A stretch of 64,000 bases of DNA from Niebla homalea (Eukaryota; Ascomycota; Lecanoromycetes; Lecanorales; Ramalinaceae), in assembly GCA_019925105.1 (NCBI GenBank), contig JAHGAU010000005.1:310001-374000 (forward strand). The letters run 5' to 3'. The position numbers were made by a program, and so were the translations under genes. The first letter of the stretch is position 1, and each line of letters starts with the position of its first letter. The notes under the pieces are model-generated. The model was not told where the DNA came from and ran no database searches. It worked only from the letters and a program-made list of their open reading frames with translations. Positions 35,386 to 48,025 of the stretch are shown piece after piece.

Positions 35386-38251
35386 GACGAAGATGAGCAG
35401 AGCGGTGGAGGATTCGAGTTCCTCTGTAGCATCCACCAGGGGTCTGGCACATCTCTGCGTGGCCCAAAGCCTAATCAAAAACAATCCCAACGCATGCATT
35501 TCTATTTTAAAGATGTTGTATGAACAAAAGTCGTGCACATTCAATGTTCAGGCGACGAGCCAGTGGGACTTACGTACTGGAAAGCCTGCACCAAATGCCC
35601 AGCCATTACGAAAAGCTGTGCCAGCAGACCAAAAGAACATTCGAAGATTTCCCGCACAGAATGCGTCGTTGCCGGTAACAACATGACTTCTTGTACACTG
35701 GACAAAAAGCGGGCGCCAGAGTAGCTGCGGAGGAGTATGTTGCAAGACACTGCCCAGAGCTGAATTGCTGAACTACACCTGGAGCATTGAGGTGGTACCT
35801 TCGGTGCGTACGTAGGTACAAAGACCCCACAAACATCCTCCAGGCGGTCTGAAAAGCTACAGGTTCGTTACGCTCACGGTAAAAAGCTGCCGGACTCATA
35901 CATCCTCAAGACGACGAGTCGGACCTAAAGTCGACGCAAATGGTACGACAATAAGCGTGTGGCAAATACCAGCTTCGCTCAGTCAGACAATCACAGGGGA
36001 TACGCCAGCTCGGCACAGAGAGAAGATGAATATTGAGGGACAGCACAATGTCATTCCATCTATGACCGGCAGGAACATCAGTTTGGGGATGGGTTCTTCC
36101 GACATCTCGCGAGTCAGGGCGCTCTTGCAGGCCTCAAGTACCCAAGAGTATCGGCTCACTCTATGGGACAATTGAAACTTCATGATCTGCTCTCTCTCGA
36201 AGGGAATGCCATTGGATCCCACTGAAATGCCATCCCAGCCCCTGCTCCCCCATTCAACATCACACAGAAAGCACACCAATCCTCGCCCCCTCTGACCCTC
36301 CAACTCGACGTTTGGGCATGCCTCAACAACCTCGTTTTTGCCCTTGCAGCACTGCAACCTCTCAATCCTCGAACTCGCACGATCTGCACACTCACTGCAA
36401 CCACGTCCTAGGCGGGTATCACGGGTGCCTGCGCCAACATGAACGTTGATCTCATCATCACACTGATCTCCATGTCAGAACGCTTCTACCACATGCCCAC
36501 CCTCGTCTCTCGCTGCAACGATCGTGGTGATCACCGTCCCGACTGTTGCCGAGACGTGGTCCTCCGCGCGTCCTTGATGCCATCCTGATGGTCGATGCAG
36601 TACGCAATTCTGGACGCGGAGGTGGGTGGGGCCGCACGCGCTTTTGAGGTGGGGGGTTGTGCTGTGGTCGGCCGGGAGGGGACCGCGTGCAGGAGGATGG
36701 AGTTGGTGAGTTATGGATTGATTGTGGAAAGATGGTGTGGAGTTGGGAGTTGTTGGGCATGCTGGACTCAGTCCTCCTGCTGCTGCTTATTGTGGGTGTT
36801 CCGTACGACCAGGAAAGTCGAGTCGCGAGTCAATGCTTGTCTATTTAAACTTTGCAGGATTCTGGCAAGAGTCATGGTCGAATTCCACGGATGGAAATCT
36901 TCATGAATGCGTACGTGGGTCTGACTCAGGTAGAGGAAGGCGGAGGAACCACGAATGTGGTCAAAGCAAGGTTTGGGCGGAGCAGCATTACCACGGGATA
37001 TCTCCTCCCCATCATGTTCTGAAACAAGACAGAAGTAAAGAATTATTAGGGACCACCAGAAAAAGTGAGGCGCTCGGCCGAAGTTCTTGTACACGGTTGT
37101 CCGACGTCGATCACGAGACCTCTTAGTGACCGTGTGCTGGATGGACTTTCGTTGAAATTCAATGAAGCTCTGAATGGGCTTGTAATATAAGGATTTCCTG
37201 ATACTGGAATGGCCAACGTTCTACAGGTTTCTACGCCTTTCAATACCTTGTTGCTGCGATCATGTATAAGTATCATATTATAAGGTGATCAATCAAGGTC
37301 AAAAGGAGGAGGAGGGGAACGCTGCCAAGCCAGCCTGGCCTCCCCTGAAACGCGAATGGTCATAAGCACGTCATCGTTCGATGTAACCGAGGAAGCGTGA
37401 TGGTTCCTCGCCTGCAATATTGCGAAAATCCCACAAAATGGTGAATAATGAAATTTGGATCATCTACCCCACAAGCCGCCCCACACCCCGCTAGAGCCAA
37501 ATTCTCCGAGGCATGCCCAGAGACACGGCACGAAGATATACGCGCTCCAATCTACGTTTTTCCCGTCGAAGCTTCACCACGCCAGTTCCAACTTCCATCA
37601 CACGGTCACACCAGACCCTGCCGAGCCCGCATCCAGATCTTCCTGCAAGATCAAGGGTGCTGCTCTGAAAGGACGATTCTTTGCAATCAAACACACTCAG
37701 GCTTGAATATATTCCATTCGACAGACACTGCAGGCGAGGATGACCGTTTCCTGAGTGACAAAACATTAGCTCTACGCTGCCACGAAACGAACAACGGCGT
37801 CGCTGGCTGTCAAAAGCCATCATCCGCTAAAATAAAGTATGAGACATGTGGCGTGCTCCCACGATAGTAATCCTCCGATGATGAGCATGCATTGCAGAGT
37901 CCGCCTTTGACGCGGGCTGGCATCAACAAATCACATCCCTGCAATCATCTCTTGGGCCAGGGACTACCGATACTATGTTAGTAATTGGCATTCATTCAAT
38001 CCCATCTCGCCGGCTGGACCCAACACAGATGGTCGGGCACGGGTGACAATCTTGCAGGTCGCTGCAGCTAGGAGATGACCATGATGCAGCAAAGTAACAA
38101 TGCAGCCACAAAGGTTTGTTTCGAGGCCTGAGCTAAGTGCCACCGATGGATTCTTCGATTCATGACCTCGTGGGTTCCCGCTGCTTCCCTTTCTGCTTCT
38201 GTTGTACCTTGTACTACTCCTGTGACTGCGCACCCTACTCTTGCCGCAATC
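35386..38251. other. gene-free block, right part
   Basis: 2.9 kb without a supported gene. It contains a short cysteine-rich frame (35533-35724, no ATG, no signal peptide) and other unlinked open frames. The last 90 bp are in frame with the next gene (alternative start at 38162). Confidence 0.4.
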
Positions 38252-39465
38252 ATGAAAGAATACACCTTTCAGCCTCCTGCTGGGGGGGATGAAAGCCAGG
38301 GATGGGCTCTCCTCTCTGTCTGCTGGGCTTTTGTGACGTGCGCCTTCATCTCGACAGCGTTACGGGTCTGGGTCCGAGTCAAGCTGACACGGAACCTGGG
38401 CATTGATGACCATGTCATGATAATAGCCATGGTACGTCTTTGGGGTCTTACGTCCTACGCAGCACGACTATAGGCTGACCAGCTCCTCTTTCAGCTCACC
38501 ACCATTATCGGAGCAGCCTTGATCACCTGTGAGGTCATAGTGGGAGGATTGGGACGACACCAATTCTACCTGACATTCGCACAGAAGCGGAATTTTATGG
38601 CTTTAGGATGGTCGGACTGGATTCAGACTTTCATCACCTTGGCATTGACGAAGATCTCCATCTGCCTCTTCCTCCTGCGCATCGTGGATGCGAGAAAGGT
38701 CAAGCTTGCCATCTATGGCTTGATTGGATTCATCACTCTATTTTCCGCCGTTTCCGTCTTCATGTTTCTCGGAGTCTGTCGACCGCTCAAAGCATATTGG
38801 GATGTCAAAATCCCCAACGCCGTTTGTCTTTCGGACGCACAAGTCGAGAAAGTGGTGTTGGCGCAAGGCAGTGAGTCACCCTGTAGACGTACGAAGACCC
38901 TAAACACCCCCTGCTCACCTGACACGAAAAAGTCCTCTCCACCATAACCGACCTCATTTGCGCCGCCTTCCCCATCCTCTTCCTGCGCAACCTCCAAGTG
39001 CCCCTCCGCACCAAAATCGCCCTCTGTTTCCTAATGGGCCTCGGAGTCATCACCGCCGTATGCTGCACCGTCCGCACCGCCCTCTCCGGCGCCCTGCTCA
39101 AGGCCGACATCACCTGGGAAACCGTCGCCAACGTCGGCTGGCGCTTGCCGGAAGTCAACATCGGCATCTTCTGCGCCAACGCGCCCATCTTGCGGCCCTT
39201 GTATCTGTTCTTCCGTGGGAAGCTAGAGTCGCAGAAGAGTGCGCGCAGTTATAATTCCGTGAGCAAGGATCGGTTCGTGATGCCGGGGAATCTGCAGTGG
39301 GCGAGTGATAATAGCGCGACGGTGCAGGGGAGCGAAGGGAGCGGAGTAGGAGGGGGAGGGGGTTGGCCGAAGAAGAGAAGTGCGGACGAGAGTGTGAATT
39401 TGGAGATGGGGATGCCGATCCGTTCCGAGGGGAGGGTTACGGGGAGGAAAGAAGCGTGGGCGTGA
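38252..39465 (+). CDS. PTH11-like seven-helix rhodopsin-fold membrane protein
   Basis: Exons are 38252-38431, 38495-38870 and 38933-39465, giving 362 residues. Hydrophobic helices include WALLSVCWAFVTCAFISTAL, WIQTFITLALTKISICLFLL, LAIYGLIGFITLFSAVSVFM and ITDLICAAFPILFL. The family hallmarks GIDDHVMIIAM after helix 1, CRPLKAYWD in the extracellular loop, and QVPLRTKIALCFLMGLGVIT are all present. The C-terminal tail is Gly/Ser-rich with a basic end. An in-frame ATG at 38162 would add 30 residues; 38252 has the better start context (A at -3) and gives the short N-terminus usual for the family. Ligand and role are unknown. Confidence 0.87.
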
Positions 39466-41395
39466 TGAGATGGTGTGGGGTAGGGGGCTTTGGGGGTTCA
39501 CGAGCAGGACTTGGGTTGGTCTTTTTCTGTACATAGTTCCATTCGTGTATGATGGTGATGAGATTGGACGCAAACGCGATCTAAATATAAAAACACTCTC
39601 CTTGTATCGAAGCAGTAGGAGAACCCCGAAGGCGATCTAAATATAAGAACACTCTCCTTGCATCGAAGCAGTGAGAGAAACCTAGTGTAAGCTGGCAAGT
39701 TCTTCAACTCTTGCTAATCACAGGGTGCTTTTCGGCACAAAGGAGTCGCTGCCAACAGCTATCAGACGATCCAAGTTCACACATGCGGAACACCTTTTGC
39801 ACTTCTGTGCCTCCTTCCCACGCAGCTTTCATAACGTCAATTCACCCCAAGGCCACTTCCATAGCATAACAGCCAAAGGCTCTTAACATCGGTAATTCCT
39901 AGACCAACAGCCCCCAGCCGCGTCCCAATTCTTGTTCACAACAATCAAGTATAAAGCTCATTAAGCGGGCAGAGATCCCACGCCCCTTCTTCCAACAACA
40001 ATTGGCAGCATGTAATCAGCGAAACCCACCTTTCAAACTTCTCCCATCCCTTCAGAGGAAAATGGGTTCCGATCACATTTTCAGTTATGATACATATATA
40101 GGTGTTCGGCGGCAACAGGTCGTCCAAAGTGTTTGTTTGTCCCACCGCCGATACATATTTGTTTTCAAGGAGATTAATGATCACGTATGGGCTTTCCCCA
40201 CGTTTGTTCATCCTTTGGAGAACCACATTGAAGCATAAAACGCGCAGGGTGATGTAGGAGACTCAGCACCGGGGGCGGGACGGTGGGTGGGCAGACTGTC
40301 TCCCCAGAGGTGTACAGGACGATGCTTATTATTGAACAGTATCTTTCTTTCCCTCTAAACTTCTGACATCCTCAAAGGGGGGGGAGGGGGAGAATCGGGT
40401 ACCTGCGATTTTTGTTTTTTTCCCGATGATCATGGGAAACCCGGATGTGTGCTCGTTTGATTTGTGCAGAGTCAGAATTGTTCTTTTTTGTCTGTTTTCC
40501 GTATCAATGATATTATAGAAAATATTCCGCATTACTTAACCGATACCTCCTTTGCCCCCGTTCTCAAGTACATAATGAATACTTTATCCAGCAGAACAAA
40601 TGTGCCAACTCACGAAGAAACCAAGTTCCAAGCACCTCTCAGACACCATTCCATCCCTTACATTTCACATCATAATCTCATTTGCCAAAACCATACATTC
40701 CCATCTCTCATCCCATCCCACCCCCCAGAACCACCAAACAACCATTCCCATCCCCCAGCCTCCCAACCCTCGCTCCCACAAAAAAAAAACGTTTCTCACC
40801 ACTGGAAAAAAACGCTATAACCCCCCTCCCCTCTCCCCCAGCATTCCACTTCATCAGCATTACCCAGAGGGGAAGGGGATGTCCTACATGTAGAGTATGA
40901 ATTCTAAGTTCCCAGCCACGCATGCGTCTTTCGTAGCAATAATGTTTTTCTCCGCTTTCTCGATGTTGGAGTAGGAGGGAGGGAGGGAGGGAGGGAGTGG
41001 GTATGGCTTGTTGGCTGGTTTGGGGGAAGGGGTATTGGGAGTGGTAGTAGGTGTGGTTAAGAGGGGGAGGGTGGTTGGTCCGCACATACACGCCCAGCGC
41101 GTATCTAGCAAAGAGCAATGAGCAATGATAGAGCCTTCTGGGGGTGGTAGTGGTGATGAGGGATGAAGTGCTTGGGAAACATATCATGTATTGATGAAAA
41201 GAGGAGGGGGACATTTTCGAGGAACGTTGTGGCAAGAGATGACGAACGGCCGGTAGATCCTGTAGCGCTCATCACGTGGATGGAGTTGCAAAGCACGAGG
41301 TAGGAGAAGCAGGAACAGAGTGGCCTAACGCCAAACATGCAGTCCACTTTGAACGCCTGCCGTATGCTAACCTTTTGGAACGGAATTTCTGACAT
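39466..41395. other. convergent intergenic region, 1.9 kb
   Basis: This lies between the stop codons of the PTH11-like gene and fibrillarin. It holds a 56-bp direct duplication (39576-39687) and a GGGA microsatellite near 40974-40997. Several purine/pyrimidine-rich open frames (for example minus 40708-41235) have low-complexity content and no motif. Confidence 0.45.
39576..39687. repeat. two-copy 56-bp tandem repeat
   Basis: Copies start at 39576 and 39632. Both read GCGATCTAAATATAA, then ACACTCTCCTTG, then ATCGAAGCAGT, with a few substitutions. The pair lies in the 3' flank of the PTH11-like gene. Confidence 0.85.
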
Positions 41396-42548
41396 TCACG
41401 ATGATCGTACATATTTCCCCGTCACCACACAATGATCTATCACGCAATGTCAGCATCTTCATTCTCGGAACGGGTCAACAGGAAAGGCAGAAACTTCTCA
41501 CCTCTCTCAAAGGGTTCCAACGTCAGCTGAACTTCCGGTTTGATGCGTTCAGCCTTGATCTTCTCCACCTCGGCAGCAAAGACGACTTCGGCCGGCGCGG
41601 TACTGTCGATACAGTTCGCCTTGATGCTGATGACCACACCACCTCCAACTTTCAGGTACAGATGAGCGTTTAAGCCGACAATGCGAGCTTGATCTGGCTG
41701 CGCGACATCCGCAAAGATGACATCGACCATGCCGACCAGCATTCGATAACGTAGGGGATGCCGGGCGTCTTCGATGATAGGAATGACATTGGTGCGGTGT
41801 GTCGCCATGTTGATGAGATCACGACCAGAGCGGTGGGAGAATTCGACAGCGAAGACGGTCCCCGTAGGACCTACTAGATCTGCAACGTGAGATACTGATG
41901 TGCCAGATGCTGCGCCCAGATAGAGAACTTTGCAGCCAGGGCGCATGTAGATGTTGTCCACCCCGCCGAGAATGGCAGCTGCTAATTTTGAGCGGAAAGG
42001 GTTCCAGGCTCTGTATTCGGTCTTGGAGGCTGGGACGGCATCGCCGTTGGTAGCTGCTGAGGGGTCCATGCCGGATTCGACGACGATGCGCTTCTCGCCG
42101 TAGACAGACTCGCCAGGGGTGAGATTCTTGGTTACTAGCATGTCTTCCTTTCCTCTTGCGACGAAGACGCCGGGGTGACGATGTGGTTCCTATAACAACT
42201 GCGTCAAGTAGTGTTCGGACGGAGCATGTCTGGATCGTAATAGTGCCTACCACGAGAGTCTTTGCGCCTCCCCTTGCGCCTGGTCTCCCTCCTCTTGCAC
42301 CTCCACGTCCACCTCGGGGTCCCCCTCTTGGCGCACCTCGACCCCTCCCTCCTCCTCTGTCTCCTCTGCCCCCTCTGTCGCCAAAACCGCCTTGTGAGCA
42401 CTTCTTAGCAAATACCGTGAGAGACAAGCTTAGGTAGTCGCCAACCTCTACCTCCTCCGCGCATTCCCCCGCCCCTGGGGGCACCTCTGCCTCCTCCTCG
42501 CCCTCCACCGCGGTCACCGCCGCCACGGCCTCTTGGTGTGAACGCCAT
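41396..42548 (-). CDS. nop1: fibrillarin, box C/D snoRNP 2'-O-methyltransferase
   Basis: The four exons are 42446-42548, 42251-42390, 41502-42189 and 41396-41436, giving 323 residues. The N-terminal ~80 residues are a Gly/Arg-rich (GAR) domain. The methyltransferase domain shows [16 protein letters not shown], the cofactor motif [43 protein letters not shown] and [10 protein letters not shown], all standard for fibrillarin. The last 41-bp exon restores the conserved end ([13 protein letters not shown]); without it the frame reads into intron sequence. Fibrillarin methylates pre-rRNA ribose in the nucleolus guided by C/D snoRNAs. The first donor (GTTGGC) is non-consensus, but the phase is right. 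It is divergent from RPL17. Confidence 0.95.
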
Positions 42549-42973
42549 CAAGTCTCAGTATACTCCTTCAGAGAAGATGACTTGTAAAGACAACGACAGG
42601 TTCCAACGAAATTGTCGGATTTGTGTTGTGCGCAAGCTATATCCTGAAAGCCATAGGGTTGTATTCGGATATCTTGCTGTTTCAAAATGGTGTCATTGAC
42701 TATTGGAGCTTTTCTATATTCCACAAGTAGCTGTAGCTGTTGTGAAGCTTGTGAGATCGCAATTGATATGTGCGCGCTCGATATGATGGAAAGAAGCTCG
42801 AGAGCAGAAATTTGGCGGGAGCTCGACTGCCCACATGACGCTAGCTCCCAATAGGGACTAGCAGCCCACAGAAGTTTAGCGAAGTCTTGAACATCCGTCC
42901 ACGAGAATACAGAATACTCTATCAGCAACTAGACAAAGCGTACACTTCAAGAAACGGACATTATATCGACAAG
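42549..42973. promoter_or_regulatory. divergent promoter region of fibrillarin and RPL17
   Basis: 425 bp separate the divergent start codons of two ribosome-biogenesis genes. An AACCCTA string on the minus strand (near 42655) resembles sites seen upstream of fungal ribosomal protein genes, but this is a single short match. Confidence 0.5.
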
Positions 42974-43912
42974 ATGGTAAGTCTTACCCTCTACAGTACT
43001 TACTGGGTTCGCACTCTCCAGCCCTCAAGCTACATCCTACGTAATACCTCACGACGCAACTCTCCCCTCGCACTCACCCAGCCCCAGCGGCCTCATCCAC
43101 CATCCCAACCCATTCCTTCCATCTCAACCCCCCCCTCCCAAGATTCCTTCCACTAACAACATCCCCCCCTCCCCAACCACGCAGGTCCGCTACGCCCCCA
43201 CCCAGATCGACTCCTCGAAATCCGCCCGCGCCCGGGGCGCCTACCTGCGCGTCTCCTTCAAGAACACGCGCGAGACCGCCCAGGCGATCCACGGCTGGAA
43301 GCTCGACCGCGCCCTCACCTACCTGGGCAACGTGCTCGAGCACCGCGAAGCCGTGCCCATGCGCCGCTACGCCGGCAGCACGGGCCGCACCGCGCAGGGC
43401 AAGCAGTTCGGCGTGAGCAAGGCGCGCTGGCCCCGGAAGAGCGCCGAGTTCCTGCTCGGCCTGCTGAGGAACGCGGAGGCGAATGCGGATACCAAGGGCC
43501 TCGATACGGGGAATTTGGTGGTGAGGCATATTCAGGTCAATCAGGCGCCGAAGCAGAGGCGGAGGACGTATCGCGCGCACGGACGGGTATGGTTCTGGTT
43601 TTCTTTCTTTTTTCTGTCCTTCTCCCATTTGCTTCCGCTGGTCTTTGTTGTGGGTCTGGCAGGGAGAGGCCTTGGGGGCTTCAGCAGCTCTCATGCGGCA
43701 ATTGCGTTGGGAAGGGAGACATCGTTTGAAGCTGATTTGTGAATTGTGGATAGATCAACCCATACATGTCCTGCCCCTGCCATATCGAATTGATCCTTAC
43801 CGAGGGCGATGAGGTCGTGCAGAAGGCGACTCCCGAAACGAACCAGCAGTTGAAGCGCTTGAATACTCGACAGAGGGGAGCGAGGCTCAGGAGAGCCATT
43901 GCCAATAGCTAG
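42974..43912 (+). CDS. rpl17: 60S ribosomal protein L17 (uL22)
   Basis: Exons are 42974-42976, 43185-43586 and 43754-43912, giving 187 residues. The first coding exon is only the ATG; the 208-nt intron starts directly after it, a pattern common in fungal ribosomal protein genes. The product begins [19 protein letters not shown] and contains [55 protein letters not shown], and [20 protein letters not shown] across the second junction. This is the conserved uL22 protein lining the exit tunnel of the large ribosomal subunit. Confidence 0.97.
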
Positions 43913-44327
43913 GGGACCTTAATGATTGGAGAATCGGCAATACACTCCATGCAGGTCACAAGGGGCTTTTAGCAGTAGACAACTCTCATGAAATGTTGCT
44001 CTCAGCCGTCGTGTGCTTAAAATTGGTCCGAGATGACATTAACCATTTCGAAACCCGTTTCAGTGGAGACTGCGTGTGCACATAGCCAATCGTTGAATGG
44101 CGTTGATCATTGTCGGATTAAGTCAACCGTGCATTCGTTCATCAATCATTTGGACGCATCTTTGCTGGACTCGCTGGAATTAAAAATGCTATATATTTAG
44201 CCTGAATCCCACCGCACCATGTAGGCATACTCTATAATGCATACAGAAGCAGCTCTTACCGAGGAGAAACACCCCCCGGGAAACACCCCCCCAGAAACAC
44301 CCCCCAAAACCAGACTCCTTTCTCTCT
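43913..44327. other. convergent intergenic region with 14-bp repeats
   Basis: This is 415 bp between the RPL17 stop and the stop of the large F-box gene. Three imperfect 14-bp units (GAAACACCCCCC plus two bases) lie at 44266-44307. No gene. Confidence 0.6.
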
Positions 44328-47300
44328 CTACACCTCAACGGGTGGCAAGATGAGCTTCCTGAGCTCGCCACTGAAGCGTCCTTTGCCACCATCCAACTGT
44401 CCGTCTTCCCGGTTATGCAGGCTGATTCCCCCATCATCCTTCCATCCGAAATGCATCCCATAAGCCAACGTCAGGGTCTCGTACTCGCCTGGATGGATCC
44501 GGGGGACAATCTGTCCAAGCAAGACATCACCAGGCCGTGTCATCATCATCGATTGCAACTCGGCAGCACGCTTGATCAGGAACGGACTCAGAGGCTCAAT
44601 CTCGCCCAGCACTCCTTGTCCCAAGTAGTCCTTGAAATTCGCCAGTTTGACGTACCCACAGGAGTCCAAAGTGATTCGCTGTAAAGCAGTCGACCGTAGT
44701 ATTGGCGGCTGTTCCCGGTACCCATATACGTAACGAATGAAATCCCTTGTGGGGCCTGGCGTGATGGTGTCCAGAACGTTGGCCCAGGAGCCAAGCCTTT
44801 GGGGGGTCGTCGTCCAAGCCTGCTGGTAGTATGGGGGCGGCGAGCGGTTGACGTCGAAAAAATTGCCAACGCTAGGGCACCCGATACGGGGGGTTGCCTG
44901 CGGAGAATCATAGATGCCGTCGACTGGACTGAATTCGAGAGTCTCTACTTGCATCGCACCGCATTTCGCCGTCAGTGAGACCGAAACCAGATGCAAGTCC
45001 TGCAGAGTTGTCGCACCCGCGTTGAGAGCCAAGGCTTGGAGCATCGCTGGCGTCATCCAACAATTATAAAACGTCATGCTCTTGATATGGGGCAGCTTGA
45101 GGACACGGTCTGGAACCTTGGAATCCGCAAGGACGACGTTAGTGGCCGAGAAATCCATCAATGGAGCTGGCAGAATCGATTTATTCCGACCAAATATGCC
45201 GGCCTGGTGCTCGCCCCCACCGAGATAGCCAATTTCCAAGGTTTTGATGCTTTCGACATGGGCGACATGATTCTGCAGCAGTCTATAGAACCGAGTGGCC
45301 GCTTCCGACGGGTCAATTTCTGTCACTTCCACCAGGCCTGTGTCGAGCTTAAGTATGTTCCGCCAATCGGGGGAGACAAGAATTGTCAGAGTGCTCAAAC
45401 TTGGTAACGCTTTCCAAAAATCATCGCGCTGCAACGCGACCAGATACCTGCTGGAAAGCTTGGAGATGGTGAGCGTATGGACTTGGTGGAATGTCTTCGA
45501 ATTATCCGTCAGAGCCATGCAGAAACTTGAGAGGAAGGCTCGCTGGGCCCATTCAGTTTCGAGGAGCCATTCTTGCTGAGGAATAGAAAGGTCGCTAGGT
45601 CGTGTTAGGATCAGTAGAGACCCACCACAGTAATTCTCGACTGCGTGCTTACCTGGGCTTCAAAGAAGCTCTAGTGAAACCACCAGCACCAGCCTTTGTC
45701 AGCCCCTTCAGACCTTCTGAGGTGTACCGCATGTGATCATCTGGCGTTAGGTTTTGAAGTTTGTTTGCCAGATCAACGCCTCCAAAGATCAGAGGATAAT
45801 GCCAGTCATTGTCCAGAACATCGAGCAAAGCTTCTTGTTCTGCTTCATAAGTACCAAAGTTGAGCGGCGACCCATAATTATGAAGAGAGGATTGCAGACT
45901 AGACTTATCACGAGAGAATAAATTAACTAAGCCAGTCCAGGCATCCTTTCGCTGTTGCTCTTCCAGGCTTGGCTGCAGATGATCGCGACCAAATACTTCA
46001 GGCTTGTCTCGAAACATCCTCGCTCGGTCAGACATGTCTGGTCCAGAAAGCCATCCGAGTCCACTATTTAGGGAAAGACCCAATTCCCTCGTCTTTTCCA
46101 GATGAGACAGAGCTTCCGACATGCATTTGAATTCATCTGCCTTCTTCTCGAGCCCTTCACAGAATTCGTAGCGAAAGTAGTATGGATGGGGCCATTCATA
46201 CGAACCCCACCAGGTTCCATGATCCTCGAATCTGCCTTTGATAGGTGCCTGCTCGAGATCGACTTCGTCGACCTCGAATGCCATAGCAAATCTCTTAATG
46301 TGCGGACCCCACGCTTCAAACACCTTCATTCCATCATGGACAGAGCGATCGCTATCTGGCTCCTCAAGAGGGACCGGTCCGTCCTTGCCTTTGCCTTTAA
46401 CATCCTTTCGTTTCGGACCCGTAAGATCCCCTTTGTGGGTCATCATCCCATAAATTTCAGGCCGAAAGGGAACGACAACCGTATGGAACAATCGATTTGA
46501 GGTCTTTATTTCGAACTCTGCATTGACAAGACGCATGGCCTGAACGCTGGCGCGAGGTAGATTGTCAACGATATCCTGAAAGACCTCGAGCGGGATCTTG
46601 CCAGGCGGCCAGCCTCTCCCACCCGGACCCAAAGGAGGATCTGGCGCCCTGCGAACGGTTGTTGGGGGTTCTGCAACGTGACGGCTAAACGCTAAATTAG
46701 GGTCTTCGGGCATGGTGACGGGCATGGTGACGGCCAGAGGCACTCCATTGGTTGGTTTCTCAAAAATGGAATTCAACGCTGCTCTCTTTTCGGCGGCAAG
46801 GCTGCGGGGGTAAAGTTCAGATATGTGAAAGAGCGAAGCACTTCCCTTGAGATTTGGTGGAAACGGCCAGAAGCTGTTTTGGCGTTCATGAGCTTGTGGT
46901 GGTGGGGATGACGGCACCTGCGAGGCAGTCTGGCCAGAATCTAGTCAAAAGATCCAACTTCAGCTCATCGTACTTATCAAGAAGAATCGTAGAATAATCG
47001 AGGTTCTCAATGACCAGTACATACCAATTAGATTCGAACTCGGCCTTCTCGCGCCCATGGCGGAGAGGAAACCTCTCCTCATAAGATTCGCGTCCAGGTG
47101 TTGATGATTTCGCCTCAAGAGAGAAGCTGATGATGCTGTAGTATTAGAAGTGCGAGAAGAGCTAAGATACATAACATCAGCAACATTTTTTCAAAAAATC
47201 AAAACACGTTCTGGCTGGTCTTAATCTGACAGCTACATTACTCAAATAGCAATAGAATGATGCACTCAAAGGGGAACATCTTGGAGATCGTCTAGGTTGC

Positions 47301-48025
47301 TTTCATGTTGCTCGGTGTAAACAGAAATTAACGCGCTGGATTGAGCTCACCTGTCATGTTGAGGTATCAAGCGGCCAGGTAGAGACTGAGATGGATTCAA
47401 AGGACTCAGAGCCCTTCGTCTCTTCCGGCTTCCAACCATGAGGTAATCCGAATCGATTTGGGACGATGATGACTGTGAACTTCCAACTACGAGACAATCT
47501 GTATCGGGGTCGGAGGAAGGTGATTGCGACTGGTCGAGACGAGATGGGTCTCTGGGCTGAGATTGCGATATACCTGGCGTGAGAAGACTGGATCGAGAAG
47601 AGGCATTCAGGCTGATATTCTCGATCTGCGAGCGAGAATCTGCACCCAAATCAAGCCTTCGATGACCTTCAATCGCAGTTTGTCGGTCCATGAACCTCGC
47701 AGCTGCGCTGTCCAACGTCGCCCTGTTCGGAAAAATCAAAGGATCGGTACAGTTGTCGTTCTCGAGCCTCGAATTACTATCCCGGTGGCTTCGCTCGTCT
47801 GTGTTCGATGGATGAGACGAATCACCCTCACTCCTTTTGTCTTTAGTTTCCATCTGAATATTGTAAAGCTGAAGTCGTTACTCACATGTCCGTAGTGTCT
47901 ATGAGCTCGCTACTTTGTGCATCTTCAGGTATTGGATCCTGCTCCAGTGGCAGATTGCGGTCTCCCCAGGATCTCCACGCGCTTTGACATCTGTTTGGGT
48001 CATTGGGTTCTTCTTGGGATCCCAT
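44328..48025 (-). CDS. large F-box-like protein with disordered N-terminus
   Basis: The proposed exons are 47886-48025, 47351-47833, 47025-47161, 45653-46940 and 44328-45594, giving 1104 residues. The first ~310 residues are Ser/Asp/Gln/Arg-rich and disordered. An F-box-like segment (KIPLEVFQDIVDNLPRASVQAMRLVNAEF) is followed by a long alpha/beta region with HVESIKTLEIGYLGGGEHQAG, LPHIKSMTFYNCWMTPAMLQAL and LPSLSTLTILVSPDWRNIL, like other big fungal F-box proteins. The core (from 47172) is firm. The two 5' exons are an inference: a consensus donor at 47350 (AG|GTGAGC) and an acceptor TTAG at 47162 agree in phase and continue the Ser-rich sequence. The alternative is a 900-residue gene starting at 47172 plus a separate small gene upstream. 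Confidence 0.65.

Noticed and set aside
40974..40997. GGGA run as a G-quadruplex-type regulator
   Set aside because: Too short and generic; such microsatellites are common in fungal intergenic DNA.
40708..41235. 175-codon minus-strand frame downstream of fibrillarin
   Set aside because: Dominated by simple purine/pyrimidine tracts and a GGGA microsatellite; no motif.
47834..47885. Acceptor CAG directly before 47853, making the small upstream frame start as an exon at ATG
   Set aside because: The phase does not fit the preceding exon; the AAAAG acceptor 19 bases further does.
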